Part shown: one piece after another, positions 24,938-33,998 of the stretch
Layout: the number at the start of each line of letters is the position of its first letter
Numbering within the stretch: position 1 is the stretch's first letter
Assembly: GCF_003219795.1 (NCBI RefSeq)
Contig: NZ_QJVC01000002.1
Location: 62,001 to 126,000 of the forward strand
Direction of reading: 5' to 3'
DNA: 64,000 nucleotides
Source: Arthrobacter psychrolactophilus
GTDB taxonomy: Bacteria; Actinomycetota; Actinomycetes; Actinomycetales; Micrococcaceae
Program-made: the position numbers and the translations under genes
Notes under the pieces: generated by a model
Told to the model about the DNA's origin: nothing
The model's input: the letters and a program-made list of their open reading frames with translations, nothing else
Database searches by the model: none

Positions 24938-26524
24938 TTAGCGAATCGAGGCGCTCCATGTGCCGTCCGCCAAAACGGCAGTCACTGTCGGGCCTTTAGG
25001 CCAGACACGGGTGCCGGAATAGCTGCCTTCATTGACGAGGACCAAATCATTGGGGTCCCAGCTGCCATCGAGACGTGTCATCTCAATAATGAAGTGGCTG
25101 GATCCATAGTGGTTGAGCTTGGCTGATCCCGCGGATCCCGTGTAGTTGAATACGGCGTCTCCCCTGCCATCGATGTGCTGTTTCCCATAGGAAGGTGCCG
25201 ATCTGACACTGGCAATCGAGATGGTCCACGGACCATCCGCCGAGATCTGTAGTCTCGTTGTGGGCTCTAGCCAGTCATACTCGTCAAAAATTACTGTTCC
25301 GGCATAGTCACCGTTTGTTATTGCCAAGTACATGTTGGCATTCATGCCAGCGTCCAGCGTCGTCACGATGAAGTTGGAGCTGCCACGGTGGCTGAGGGTG
25401 GCTATGGCGACGGAGTTGGCACCATCGGGCTTGGAAATCTCAATGACATCGTCGCCGTGGCCGCTGTAGGATCTGGCGCTTGCACTGGCGTTGGGGGTGG
25501 GATAAGCCTCAGTACACCCGGCGGATACAGCATTGATCGAGAGAACGCCCTGGCCACCAAGAATTCCCTTAGTAGAAACACCCAGGCGTGAACTTTCATC
25601 CCACACCGATGCAGGCATGCACCCGGGATTAGTCAGGAGCAGAGGAGCCCCGTTGGCTGCGGCCGCGGCGACACCTGCCAAGGCATCCGGGAAGTTCCAC
25701 GCGACGGCGTACATTGCCTTTGCTGAGGTACCCCATCCCGCCTTAGCTATCGCAGCAGAGGTTCCTAAACGATCCGACCCTTGGATACGAGAGATTGCCG
25801 CACCGGGAACTGCCGCCGCGATCTGCGCGTAAGCTGTATCCGAGACGGCACCGGTACCGCCAAGAACCACGACCTGTGACGGAGCAAGACGGCGCAGTTC
25901 CGTCTTGGTAACATCAACCAGCCCACCGGCTGCGGTCAAGAGAATCGGGGATCCGGTCTTGGCTGCCAAAGCGCCGCCGGATAGTGCGTCAGCAAAGCTG
26001 GCACCAGAGGCCACGTAAACGGTCTCGGATGTGGGCCAAAAGAGTTTACTTGTGCCGGTCGCCGTGGCGTATCGATCAGCGCCAGAAATCCGGACGACGT
26101 TGCCGCTATAGGCCTTCGCCGCATTCACGACGGCGTTCGAGATCGCTCCCGTTCCACCCATGACATAGATGGAAGCAGGACGAAGCCGATCCAACTCTTG
26201 AGCTGCCGCCGCAGAAAGACCATTCGATGCTGTTAGAAGGACCGGTGAGGCAGCTTTGCCTGCAGCAGGGCCAGCGGAGAGCGCATCCGGAAAGTTCGTA
26301 CCTGTCGCCAGGAACACGGCCTCAGTCTGTGACGGGAAATTACTCTTTGAAATAGCTTGTGCCGTGCTGTATCGATCGGCACCGGCCATGCGAATGGGCC
26401 CGGAACCGTTGAGCCCCGCAGCGTTGGCCGGGCTCACCGGGCCGACTACCACTGCACTGATAGCCACCAAGGTGGATATCGCCAAGGCGCCCATCGCCCT
26501 CATACCGCTTTTAGATTTAATCAT
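24938..26524 (-). CDS. Secreted CWB2 protein with two C-terminal beta-domain repeats
   Basis: 528 residues. Signal peptide about 1-35 (cleavage after SPANA). Three CWB2 repeats carry AGADRYSTA (47-55), SGADRYATA (147-155) and QGSDRLGTS (248-256). A second region has two tandem copies of an approximately 80-residue domain (354-438 and 452-528), with matching landmarks: SGHGDDVIE against DGRGDAVFN, HRGSSNFIV against HYGSSHFII, ITNGDYAGTVI against VNEGSYSGTRV, and ADGPWTISI against ADGTWSASI. That domain is known to me only from secreted actinobacterial proteins and may be a ligand or carbohydrate-binding sandwich. Wall attachment through CWB2 is established for the family; the second domain's role is inference. 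GGGGAAG ribosome-binding site. Confidence 0.87.
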   Translation of the reverse strand: MIKSKSGMRAMGALAISTLVAISAVVVGPVSPANAAGLNGSGPIRMAGADRYSTAQAISKSNFPSQTEAVFLATGTNFPDALSAGPAAGKAASPVLLTASNGLSAAAAQELDRLRPASIYVMGGTGAISNAVVNAAKAYSGNVVRISGADRYATATGTSKLFWPTSETVYVASGASFADALSGGALAAKTGSPILLTAAGGLVDVTKTELRRLAPSQVVVLGGTGAVSDTAYAQIAAAVPGAAISRIQGSDRLGTSAAIAKAGWGTSAKAMYAVAWNFPDALAGVAAAAANGAPLLLTNPGCMPASVWDESSRLGVSTKGILGGQGVLSINAVSAGCTEAYPTPNASASARSYSGHGDDVIEISKPDGANSVAIATLSHRGSSNFIVTTLDAGMNANMYLAITNGDYAGTVIFDEYDWLEPTTRLQISADGPWTISIASVRSAPSYGKQHIDGRGDAVFNYTGSAGSAKLNHYGSSHFIIEMTRLDGSWDPNDLVLVNEGSYSGTRVWPKGPTVTAVLADGTWSASIR

Positions 26525-26819
26525 TTCTTCCCCACAGCTTTCTCAATGCTGGATGCAGATCTGACCATTGAGGCTTGAGGCTTGGCCATAGCTTGCGCAC
26601 CAGGCGCGGCCGATATTGTTGTAACTCCCACCAACGATTTTGTCCAAGACGGCCGCCATGACATCACAATGCACTCCCCCAATTATCTCGTTGTCATGCC
26701 GTGACGAAGGTGATTAAACAGGTCACGACTAAGGACAAGCTACAGCAATTCCCACCCGCGCAACAGACCCCGAACAATTGGCCCGAACGTGACACGCACC
26801 TGGCGCCCCAACCGGACAA

Positions 26820-26838
26820 GGTGAGGGGTCCGCCGTCG
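26820..26838. repeat. GGTGAGGGGTCCGCCGTCG repeat copy
   Basis: Identical over 17 bases to the copy at 18349-18365; it lies just before the long palindrome at 26851. Confidence 0.55.
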
Positions 26839-26850
26839 GGCTTAAATAAA

Positions 26851-26914
26851 TTTGCCACAGCCCCCCGTTAATGCCACAGATATACCTGTGGCATTAACGG
26901 GGGGCTGTGGCAAA
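26851..26914. terminator. Long palindrome after ilvE
   Basis: Two perfect 29-nt arms (26851-26879 and 26886-26914) around a 6-nt ATATAC centre, so the core reads CAGATATACCTG. It is 25 nt past the ilvE stop and should terminate ilvE. Confidence 0.7.
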
Positions 26915-26938
26915 AGCGCAGCTGGCGCGCGGTGGTGC

Positions 26939-28051
26939 TTAGGCCAGGCGGGTCAGCCAGCCGTGCAGATCCTCGACCACACCGGTCTGGATGCCCACGA
27001 GCTGCTCGCGGATGGCGTTGGTGACCTCTCCGATGCCGTTCGCGGGCGAGGCGATGGTGCCCTCAGCCGTCTTGAGCTCGCCGATGGGGGTGATGACAGC
27101 CGCGGTACCGCAGGCGAAGACCTCGGTGATCTCCCCAGCGGCAACGCCTTCACGCCATTCGTCGATCGTGATCTTGCGTTCCTGGACCTTCAGCCCGCGA
27201 TCTGCCGCGAGCTGCATGACCGAGGAGCGCGTGATGCCGTGCAGGATGTGGCCGTTAAGGGCGGGAGTGACCAGCGTTCCGTCCTTGAAGACGAAGAAGA
27301 TATTCATGCCGCCGAGCTCTTCCACCGCATTGTCATTGTTCGGGTCAAGGAACAAGACCTGCTTGCAGCCATTGGCTTCGGCTTCCATCTGAGCCGCGAG
27401 CGATGCAGCGTAGTTGCCACCGCACTTGGCCTCGCCCGTTCCGCCTTCGCCGGCGCGGGCAAAGGTGGTGGTGAGCCAGATAGAGACGGGCTTGAGTTCG
27501 CCACCGAAGTAGTTTCCGGCGGGCGATGCGATGACACGGTAGGAGACCTCACGGGCCGGGCGGACACCGAGGAATGCCTCCGTGGCGATCATGAACGGGC
27601 GCAGGTACAGGGCGTCGCCGTCCTTGGAGGGAACCCAATCCTGATCGACAGATACGAGCTGGCGCAGCGATTCCAGGAAGGTCTCCACGGGCAGCTCGGG
27701 CAGTGCCAGGCGGCGTGCCGACGCGTTCAGGCGAGCGGCGTTAGCATCGGCGCGGAACGTCCAGATGGAACCGTCGGCGTGGCGGTAAGCTTTCATGCCT
27801 TCGAAGATTTCCTGGCCATAGTGCAGCACCGCGGCGGCCGGGTCCATGAGGATGGGGCCGTAGGGCTCGATGCGAGCGTTCTGCCAGCCACCTTCGCCAT
27901 TGGCATCGACCTTGAAGTCCACGACAGCTGTGTGATCCGTGAAGTAGTCACCAAAGCCCGGGTTGGCCAAAATGGCATCCCGCTCGACCACGGACTTCGG
28001 GTTCTCATTTAGCTTCTGCGAAAAGCTCAGCTCATTGGCGATCTGGGTCAT
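26939..28051 (-). CDS. ilvE: Branched-chain amino-acid aminotransferase
   Basis: PLP fold-type IV enzyme doing the last step of Leu, Ile and Val synthesis (2-oxoacid plus glutamate). 370 residues, the long actinobacterial/class II length. Visible: QEIFEGMKAYRHADGSIWTFR, GMNIFFVFKDG, the LNGHILHGITRSS region and the FACGTAAVITPIG stretch that closes the phosphate-binding cup. ATG start at 28051 with a good GGAGGAAG. Downstream of leuB on the same strand with a 170-bp gap; a long palindrome ends the transcript. Confidence 0.96.
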   Translation of the reverse strand: MTQIANELSFSQKLNENPKSVVERDAILANPGFGDYFTDHTAVVDFKVDANGEGGWQNARIEPYGPILMDPAAAVLHYGQEIFEGMKAYRHADGSIWTFRADANAARLNASARRLALPELPVETFLESLRQLVSVDQDWVPSKDGDALYLRPFMIATEAFLGVRPAREVSYRVIASPAGNYFGGELKPVSIWLTTTFARAGEGGTGEAKCGGNYAASLAAQMEAEANGCKQVLFLDPNNDNAVEELGGMNIFFVFKDGTLVTPALNGHILHGITRSSVMQLAADRGLKVQERKITIDEWREGVAAGEITEVFACGTAAVITPIGELKTAEGTIASPANGIGEVTNAIREQLVGIQTGVVEDLHGWLTRLA

Positions 28052-28221
28052 GCTTCCTCCACATTTGTATGCCCTGCTGAGTGTCGGAACGGCCGCGAAA
28101 TTGATCGGCTCCGTTGCGCACTCATTATCAATACACTCAAGCCTACTCCCGCCGCCCCCGGCTCTTTCGCAGGGAGGGCGGGCCGCGCAGCTAGAGTGCG
28201 CTCTTTAGATGTGCGACGGCG

Positions 28222-29304
28222 TTAGAGCGCCGCCGCAATTGCGTCACCAATGGCGCTGGTGGGCCGAGGTGAGCTGGCATCGCGTGTGGCGATGTCGGCG
28301 GCGACGGCCGCCTCGATCTTGTCCGCAGCACCGTGGTGACCCAGGTGGTGCAGGAGCAGCGCCGCCGACAGGATAGCCGCCGTCGGATCTGCTTTTTGCT
28401 GGCCGGCAATGTCAGGTGCCGAGCCGTGAACCGGTTCGAACATGGACGGCGCGGTGCGGTCCATGTTGATGTTGCCCGATGCTGCCAAGCCGATGCCGCC
28501 GGTGACGGCTGCTGCCAGATCGGTCACGATGTCGCCAAAGAGGTTATCCGTGACAATGACATCGAAGCGTGCGGGGTCGGTGACCAGGAAAATCATGGCC
28601 GCATCGACGTGCAGGTAGTCAACGCTGACGTCCGGGAATTCTGCGGCCACGGCCTCGACCGTGCGCTTCCACAGGTGACCGGCGTACACCAATACATTGT
28701 GCTTGTGGACGTAAGTGAGCTTCTTGCGAGGACGCTCGTTGGCGCGGCGGAAACCGTCGCGCACCAGGCGCTCAACACCGAAGGCCGTGTTGACGGAAAC
28801 CTCGGTGGCAACTTCCTGCGGGGTGCCCTTGCGCAGCACGCCACCGTTACCAACGTACGGACCTTCCGTGCCTTCGCGGACCACCACGAAGTCGATCTTG
28901 CCGGGATTCGCCAAGGGCGAGGGCACGCCGTCGTACAAGAAGGACGGACGCAGGTTGACGTAGTGGTCCAGGGCGAAGCGCAGCTTGAGGAGCATTTCGC
29001 GCTCGATCAAACCGGACGGGATGGAGGTGTCACCGGGGGCCGCGCCGACCGCGCCGAAGAGGATGGCGTCGTGACCGCGCAGGGCCTCGATCGTGGAGTC
29101 GGGCAGGGTCTCGCCGGTGGCCAGCCAGTGCTCGGCGCCGAGCTTGTAGTCTGTCAGCTGCAGCTCGAGGCCTTCGGCCGCTGACACCTTCTTCAGGACC
29201 TTGACGGCCTCCGCGGTAACCTCGGGGCCAATACCGTCGCCGGCAATGACAGCAATGTCCATGACGGCGGTGTCTACAACAGCTGTGGAATTCGATGCGT
29301 TCAT
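28222..29304 (-). CDS. leuB: 3-isopropylmalate dehydrogenase
   Basis: NAD-dependent oxidative decarboxylation of 3-isopropylmalate to 2-oxoisocaproate in leucine synthesis. The conserved enzyme starts at [15 protein letters not shown] (residue 15); the ATG at 29304 adds 14 residues, so a start at 29262 is possible. Metal and substrate motifs are [12 protein letters not shown], the TYVHKHNVL segment, [14 protein letters not shown] and [12 protein letters not shown]. Length 360 (or 346) is normal. An operator-like 15-mer resembling that before leuC lies 42-56 nt upstream (29346-29360), placing leuB in the same regulon. Confidence 0.96.
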   Translation of the reverse strand: MNASNSTAVVDTAVMDIAVIAGDGIGPEVTAEAVKVLKKVSAAEGLELQLTDYKLGAEHWLATGETLPDSTIEALRGHDAILFGAVGAAPGDTSIPSGLIEREMLLKLRFALDHYVNLRPSFLYDGVPSPLANPGKIDFVVVREGTEGPYVGNGGVLRKGTPQEVATEVSVNTAFGVERLVRDGFRRANERPRKKLTYVHKHNVLVYAGHLWKRTVEAVAAEFPDVSVDYLHVDAAMIFLVTDPARFDVIVTDNLFGDIVTDLAAAVTGGIGLAASGNINMDRTAPSMFEPVHGSAPDIAGQQKADPTAAILSAALLLHHLGHHGAADKIEAAVAADIATRDASSPRPTSAIGDAIAAAL

Positions 29305-29345
29305 GGATTCAGCCTAGCGAAACCATCCACATGATGGGCAAAGCA

Positions 29346-29360
29346 TCCCACATAATGAGA
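29346..29360. promoter_or_regulatory. Probable leucine-regulator operator upstream of leuB
   Basis: TCCCACATAATGAGA on the plus strand, an inverted repeat with one mismatch, matching the leuC/iclR site at 12 of 15 positions. It ends at the base before the photolyase stop codon and 42 nt before the leuB ATG. Confidence 0.55.
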
Positions 29361-30740
29361 TCAACTCTTGCTAGACGCGTAGCTCTCTAGGGCTGCACGC
29401 CGACTCTCCTGCAGGTCCACGATGGGCTCGGGATAGTGCGGCAGCAAAAATTCAGGCACCCAGCGGTGCACGTACGCCCCCGAGGGATCGAATTTCTTGG
29501 CCTGAGTCAGCGGGTTAAAGATGCGGAAATACGGTGCGGCATCGGCGCCCGAACCTGCCACCCACTGCCAGTTCGCCGGATTTGAGGCCGCGTCGGCATC
29601 CACCAGTGTGTCCCAAAACCACTGCTCGCCGAGCCGCCAATCGAAGCCAAGATTTTTAATCAGGAAGCTGGCCGTGACCATACGGACCCGGTTGTGCATG
29701 GTGCCCGTATGCCAGAGCTCACGCTGCCCCGCATCCACCAACGGGATTCCAGTGGCCCCCTGCTGCCACGCGGACAGGTGTTCCTTCGCCTGCGGATCCT
29801 GGCCGGAGCTTCTCCACGGGAAGTTATCGAACTGCGGGCGCAGATTGGATGTGGCCAGATCTGGGTGATGGAACAGCTGGTGCCAGCAAAATTCTCGCCA
29901 CCCGAGTTCCGAGGCAAAGACGGCAGGACCGGGCGATCCTGCGAGTTCATTACCGCGGCGCTTGTCGGCGAGCGCTGCCCACACCTGGAAAGGGCTGAGC
30001 TGACCCCACCGCAGATAGGGCGAGAGCCGGCTGGTGCCTGAGCGATCGGGCCGGTCCCGCGCTTCGGCATACTCCCCCACTGCTTCCTCGAGGAAGTCCT
30101 CCAGTAACTGTTGCCCGGCCGCAGCCGTGGGAGACCAGTTTTCGCGCAGCCCATTGGCCCAGTCAGGTGCAACGGGTAGGAGGGCCCAACTCTCCAGGAT
30201 GTCGCTGTCGGGCACCATACCGGTGAATCCGCGTCCGGCAGTGGGAGCTTCCAGTGGGGCCCTGAAATCGTGGGCGGAGACCGTGCGCCAGAAGGGTGTA
30301 AAGACTTGGTAGGGATTCCCGGCCCCGGTGGTGACGGTCCAAGGCTCGTGGAGCAGGCTTGCTTGGAAGCTTTCTGCGTGGACACCACTTTCGAGCGCAT
30401 GGGATTTCACGGCCGCATCAATGTCCCGCTCCGGTCCCCCGTAACGACGGTTCCAGTAGATGGTGTCGGCCGCGAGTTCGTTGATCAGTCCCGCTACAGC
30501 GTGCTCTCCGGGTCCACGACGCAGGATCAGCGGGATGCCCAGATTGTCCAACTCATTGCGTAGGTCTGTCAGGGCATGATGCAGCCACCATTTAGCTGCG
30601 CCACCCAGTGGGCGGATGCCCGGTGACACCTCATCCAGTACGTAGAGAGCCATGACTTCGCCCTCGGCCGTTGCAGCTGCCAGTGCTGGGTTGTCGGCCA
30701 CACGTAGATCGTCGCGGAACCAGACTATGGAGGCGTTCAT
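29361..30740 (-). CDS. phr: Deoxyribodipyrimidine (CPD) photolyase
   Basis: Light-driven repair of cyclobutane pyrimidine dimers; FAD plus an antenna cofactor. 459 residues, normal for class I. The N-terminal antenna domain opens with SIVWFRDDLRVADNPAL; the FAD-binding C-terminal domain shows SRLSPYLRWGQLSP, WREFCWHQLF, GIPLVDAGQRELWHTGTMHNRVRM and WQWVAGSGADAAPYFRIFNP, all strongly conserved. It follows crtEb on the same strand with a 66-nt gap and may be read from the crt operon, coupling DNA photorepair with carotenoid protection. Confidence 0.96.
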   Translation of the reverse strand: MNASIVWFRDDLRVADNPALAAATAEGEVMALYVLDEVSPGIRPLGGAAKWWLHHALTDLRNELDNLGIPLILRRGPGEHAVAGLINELAADTIYWNRRYGGPERDIDAAVKSHALESGVHAESFQASLLHEPWTVTTGAGNPYQVFTPFWRTVSAHDFRAPLEAPTAGRGFTGMVPDSDILESWALLPVAPDWANGLRENWSPTAAAGQQLLEDFLEEAVGEYAEARDRPDRSGTSRLSPYLRWGQLSPFQVWAALADKRRGNELAGSPGPAVFASELGWREFCWHQLFHHPDLATSNLRPQFDNFPWRSSGQDPQAKEHLSAWQQGATGIPLVDAGQRELWHTGTMHNRVRMVTASFLIKNLGFDWRLGEQWFWDTLVDADAASNPANWQWVAGSGADAAPYFRIFNPLTQAKKFDPSGAYVHRWVPEFLLPHYPEPIVDLQESRRAALESYASSKS

Positions 30741-30806
30741 GAATGCCCTTTCAATGGAGCGAGTGAATCACGAGGAAGCGTGCGTCATGTCAGGGTTCGA
30801 TGGAAC

Positions 30807-31661
30807 TCAAGGAATTGCCTGCATAACTAGCCATATCAAGGTCATGGTCACGAGGAATCCGGTCAGGTAGTTAATCCACAAAAACCGTTTCCATCCTGCA
30901 TTTGCCTGAGCTGAGGTGGTGTCGGTGATGCTCAAGAAGGGCGCCACGTTGGCCAGATATGGCAAGACCAATAGTCCCGCCAAGGGCACTGCCGTCCAGA
31001 GCATCAATATCCCGGCCAGCAGGTAGGCGCTAAACGCAATCCAGACCGTAGATCGAGCACCAAGAACTGTGGCGATCGACGCGATTCCTGCTTCTCGATC
31101 CGGGGCAATGTCCTGGACCGCACCAAAGGCATGGCTGGCCATACCCCACATGAAGAACGCCAGTATCACCGCCCACACCCCTACAGTAAAGTGCGCTTGC
31201 GCCAAGGCGAGCCCGTAGACCGCCGGTGATACGAAGTGGGTGCTGGAGGTCAGGGAATCTAGGAAAGGGCGCTCTTTGAAGCGCAGGCCTGGGGCACTGT
31301 AAGCGACAACCGCAAACAAGGACATCGCCAAAACGGCATTCGCAACAACACCACCCTGCGTCGCCAGCACCAATGCGAAGGGGACCACGGAGATTCCCGA
31401 GGCCCAGAGGACAAATCGGTGATGCCTGCGATCTAGGATTGCTCCTTCTACTCCCCCTTTGCGGGCATTGAGTAGGTCTGATTCGTAGTCGAACACATCG
31501 TTGATGCCGTACATCAACAGGTTGTAGGGGATGAGGAAGAAAATTGTTCCCACCACAAAGACCCAGTCAACTGTTCCAGAGGCTAGGAAATATGCCGCCG
31601 CGAAGGGAAAAGCCGTATTGACCCAGGAAATTGGTCGGGACGTTATGAACAGATTTTTCAC
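30807..31661 (-). CDS. crtEb: Lycopene elongase (UbiA-family prenyltransferase)
   Basis: Integral membrane enzyme adding C5 units to both ends of lycopene to give a C50 skeleton. The GTG at 31661 (VKNLFITSRPISWVNTAFPF) was chosen because AGAGAGG lies just upstream and it overlaps the crtYf stop as GTGA; an ATG 10 codons earlier is possible. 284 residues, about 8 to 9 helices. The first Asp-rich motif is NDVFDYESD, the second DIAPDREAG, both typical of the CrtEb/LbtC group. Last of the crt genes. Product class inferred from the crtYe/crtYf neighbours. Confidence 0.9.
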   Translation of the reverse strand: MKNLFITSRPISWVNTAFPFAAAYFLASGTVDWVFVVGTIFFLIPYNLLMYGINDVFDYESDLLNARKGGVEGAILDRRHHRFVLWASGISVVPFALVLATQGGVVANAVLAMSLFAVVAYSAPGLRFKERPFLDSLTSSTHFVSPAVYGLALAQAHFTVGVWAVILAFFMWGMASHAFGAVQDIAPDREAGIASIATVLGARSTVWIAFSAYLLAGILMLWTAVPLAGLLVLPYLANVAPFLSITDTTSAQANAGWKRFLWINYLTGFLVTMTLIWLVMQAIP

Positions 31662-31966
31662 GGGGCCTCTCTTCGGGTGAATAGCATCCAAAGCCCACTC
31701 AGCAGCAGTGCTCCTCCGATGGGATAGGCAAAGTCCTCGATCGGGGCAAGCCCGATTCTCAGACCGTTAAGAGTCTGCCCGCCGTAGTCGAAAAGTCCAG
31801 AAGCAATCATGACGTTATCGAAGATCACTGTCAGCACCACGAGAACCAGGATCGAGATCGTTACAGCTACCCCGACCAGGTATCTTCTTTTGCTGCGCCA
31901 CAGGGCGATGGCAAAGATCAGGGCCGCGATGGCCAGGAAAATGGCGTTGAGCTCGGCGAAATTCAC
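31658..31966 (-). CDS. crtYf: C50 carotenoid cyclase subunit, heterodimeric type
   Basis: 102 residues from a GTG at 31966; the much longer upstream frame overlaps crtYe and is not used. Three membrane helices with the lycopene-cyclase-domain signature IGLAPIEDFAYPIGGALLLSGLW. CrtYf works with CrtYe to cyclise the C50 precursor to epsilon-, beta- or gamma-end groups (decaprenoxanthin, C.p.450 or sarcinaxanthin type). Overlaps crtYe (GTGA) and crtEb (GTGA), so all three are translationally coupled. Which ring type is made cannot be told from sequence reading alone. Confidence 0.9.
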   Translation of the reverse strand: MNFAELNAIFLAIAALIFAIALWRSKRRYLVGVAVTISILVLVVLTVIFDNVMIASGLFDYGGQTLNGLRIGLAPIEDFAYPIGGALLLSGLWMLFTRREAP

Positions 31967-32307
31967 GGCTGCCACCTTGCTGTCTTTCGTCCACGTCTGC
32001 GGTTTTGTCGCAGGAAGCGATCCACAGCCGTGAAGAGAATCATGGTTTGGTAGCACAAGAACAAGAGGAAGAAGCCCTCTTCCAAGGGAAGCTGTGGTCC
32101 CAGCATGACCCCGGTCATGAGCGGGGAGTCCCTGTGCAGGAAGATGCCAGCGTGGATGGCCGCGACGTCCCAGATCAAGAAGAATGCCACACCGAAAACT
32201 AGCACCGACGCCGCCGCCAGCGGCCGGGCAAAGAGGAAAAGTTTCCACCGCGCATCGAGCAGAACCATGCAGCCAAGCAATAGCAACAGAATCGTCAGAT
32301 AGATCAT
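31963..32307 (-). CDS. crtYe: C50 carotenoid cyclase subunit, heterodimeric type
   Basis: 114 residues, three helices. The cyclase-domain motif GPQLPLEEGFFLLFLCYQTMI is shared with fungal/archaeal and actinobacterial heterodimeric cyclases, and FFLIWDVAAIHAGIF precedes it. Partner of CrtYf. The ATG at 32307 overlaps the crtI stop by 4 nt. The C-terminus is basic (RQNRRRGRKTARW), cytoplasmic by the positive-inside rule. Confidence 0.9.
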   Translation of the reverse strand: MIYLTILLLLLGCMVLLDARWKLFLFARPLAAASVLVFGVAFFLIWDVAAIHAGIFLHRDSPLMTGVMLGPQLPLEEGFFLLFLCYQTMILFTAVDRFLRQNRRRGRKTARWQP

Positions 32308-33998
32308 GGCGCGGCCACCGAAGAGCTGCGGTTGGTGGGGCCTTTGCGCCCGCTGGGTGATTCAGGTTCCGGCAGGGGCCCGGGGCTTGTGTCGCCGCGG
32401 ACCAATTTCAGCACGATCTCGGCACTGATCAGGCACATGGGCACGCCAATGCCGGGCCGGACCGAACTTCCGGCATAGTAGAGCCCGGCCACTTTCGAGT
32501 TTGAATTACCCGAACGCAGGAATGCGCTCTGGGGCAGCGTGTGCGCCATGCCTAAAGCGCTCCCCTGCCACGCGTTAAAGTTCTCCTGAAAATCGGCCGG
32601 TCCAAAGCTGCGACGCACCGTGATGCGTTCGGCAAGGTCTGGGGTATTGGTCCAGGCCGCCACCTGGGCGATGGCCGCGTCGGCGACCTTTTCCACCTGA
32701 GGTGATCCTGCGCCGTCGTACCCTCCCTTGCCCCACTGTGTCAGGGCCGGTGCGGGAACCAGAATGAAGAGGTTCTCACTGCCTTGAGGTGCCACAGTGG
32801 AATCCGTGGCACTGGGCTTGCAAACATACAAGGACGTGGTGCTATCCAGCGTCCGGCCATGGGTAATCCGGGCGAAGTTGTCCTGCCAATCCTCGGTGAA
32901 TAAGAGATTGTGGTGGTCCAAGTCAGGCAGTGCGCCCTTGATACCCAAGCAGACCAGGACCGCGCTAATGCCAGGATCCGCTTTCTCCCACGTCTTGGCA
33001 CCGTGCATGCGCAACCGTTCGGGGAGCAGCGCCGTCTCAACATGGTGCAGATCGGCAGCACCCACTACTAGGCTGGCAGCGGTGGTGTGTCGCTCGCCGT
33101 TGCTGTCGCACCATGCCACACCCTCGCAGCGATCCCCCGTGGCCGAAGATTCCGTCAGGATCTGGGTGGCCGTGGCGCCGGTGACAATGTCAACACCGGC
33201 TCGCAGCGCCACGCGTTCCATGGCATCGACGACGGCGGCGAACCCTCCTTGCGGATACAAGACCCCGTCCTGCAGGTCCAGATGACTCATGAGATGGTAC
33301 ATCGAAGGCGCCTTGTAGGGACTGGTGCCGAGGAAAACGGCCGGGTAACCCAGGATCTTTTGCTGCAGCGGATGCTTGAAACGGGCCGCCACGAAACTGT
33401 GCAGATTCCGGGCCAAAAGGGTGGCCAATCGCGGGGCATGCCGGAGGACAGCGGGGTGGAGCAGACCACGCAGGCTACCAAAGGGGTCATAAAGAAAGTG
33501 CCCCTTCGCGAGGTCGTACGCCAACTTCGCTGAATCTAGGTACCGGCTCAGTTGCTGTCCAGACCCTTTTTCCAGCGACTCAAAGAGGGCCAGGGCCTGA
33601 CGCCGTCCGGTACGGACCTCGGTGGCCTGATGAGCTGTGTCATTTCCCCACAACGTGTACGCAGGGTTCAGGGGCGTGAGTGTCAGTTCTGCTGCGGCAC
33701 TGGTTCCCATGAGTTTGAACCAGTGGTCGATCACCTCTGGCATGAGGTACCAGCTGGGTCCCGTGTCGAAAGTGAAGCCGTCTTGTTCCCACCGGCCTGC
33801 GCGGCCACCAACATGCGACTGCTGCTCCAAGATGGTGACGGCGTGACCCTCTTGAGCCAGCAACGCAGCCGTGGCAAGTCCAGAGATTCCCCCACCGATG
33901 ACAACGCACGATTGCCGCATGGGCAAGTCCTTACCAGAGCCCTTTTTCCGTTTGAATCTTTGGAACATTGTATTGCCCGTGCCTAACTTTTGACTCAT
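32304..33998 (-). CDS. crtI: Phytoene desaturase
   Basis: FAD-dependent desaturation of phytoene to lycopene, membrane-associated. 564 residues. The dinucleotide-binding motif CVVIGGGISGLATAALLAQEG starts near residue 31; the ATG at 33998 overlaps the crtB stop by 4 nt and gives a 25-residue Lys-rich leader, so an internal start at MRQSCVV (residue 27) is possible. The C-terminal family signature is GLYYAGSSVRPGIGVPM. About 40 residues of Pro/Ser-rich tail follow the conserved part. Operon member between crtB and crtYe. Confidence 0.96.
   Translation of the reverse strand: MSQKLGTGNTMFQRFKRKKGSGKDLPMRQSCVVIGGGISGLATAALLAQEGHAVTILEQQSHVGGRAGRWEQDGFTFDTGPSWYLMPEVIDHWFKLMGTSAAAELTLTPLNPAYTLWGNDTAHQATEVRTGRRQALALFESLEKGSGQQLSRYLDSAKLAYDLAKGHFLYDPFGSLRGLLHPAVLRHAPRLATLLARNLHSFVAARFKHPLQQKILGYPAVFLGTSPYKAPSMYHLMSHLDLQDGVLYPQGGFAAVVDAMERVALRAGVDIVTGATATQILTESSATGDRCEGVAWCDSNGERHTTAASLVVGAADLHHVETALLPERLRMHGAKTWEKADPGISAVLVCLGIKGALPDLDHHNLLFTEDWQDNFARITHGRTLDSTTSLYVCKPSATDSTVAPQGSENLFILVPAPALTQWGKGGYDGAGSPQVEKVADAAIAQVAAWTNTPDLAERITVRRSFGPADFQENFNAWQGSALGMAHTLPQSAFLRSGNSNSKVAGLYYAGSSVRPGIGVPMCLISAEIVLKLVRGDTSPGPLPEPESPSGRKGPTNRSSSVAAP

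Larger units (their letters stand above)
26525..26938. other. 414-bp spacer between CWB2 and ilvE genes
   Basis: No supported gene. Holds a GGGGTCCGCCGTCG repeat (26820-26838) and a long palindrome (26851-26914) next to ilvE. The CWB2 promoter should lie at 26530-26620, but no clear hexamers were recognised. Confidence 0.5.

Noticed and set aside
26852-28012. 386-codon plus-strand open frame opposite ilvE
   Set aside because: Antisense to ilvE and begins inside the long palindrome; no independent support.
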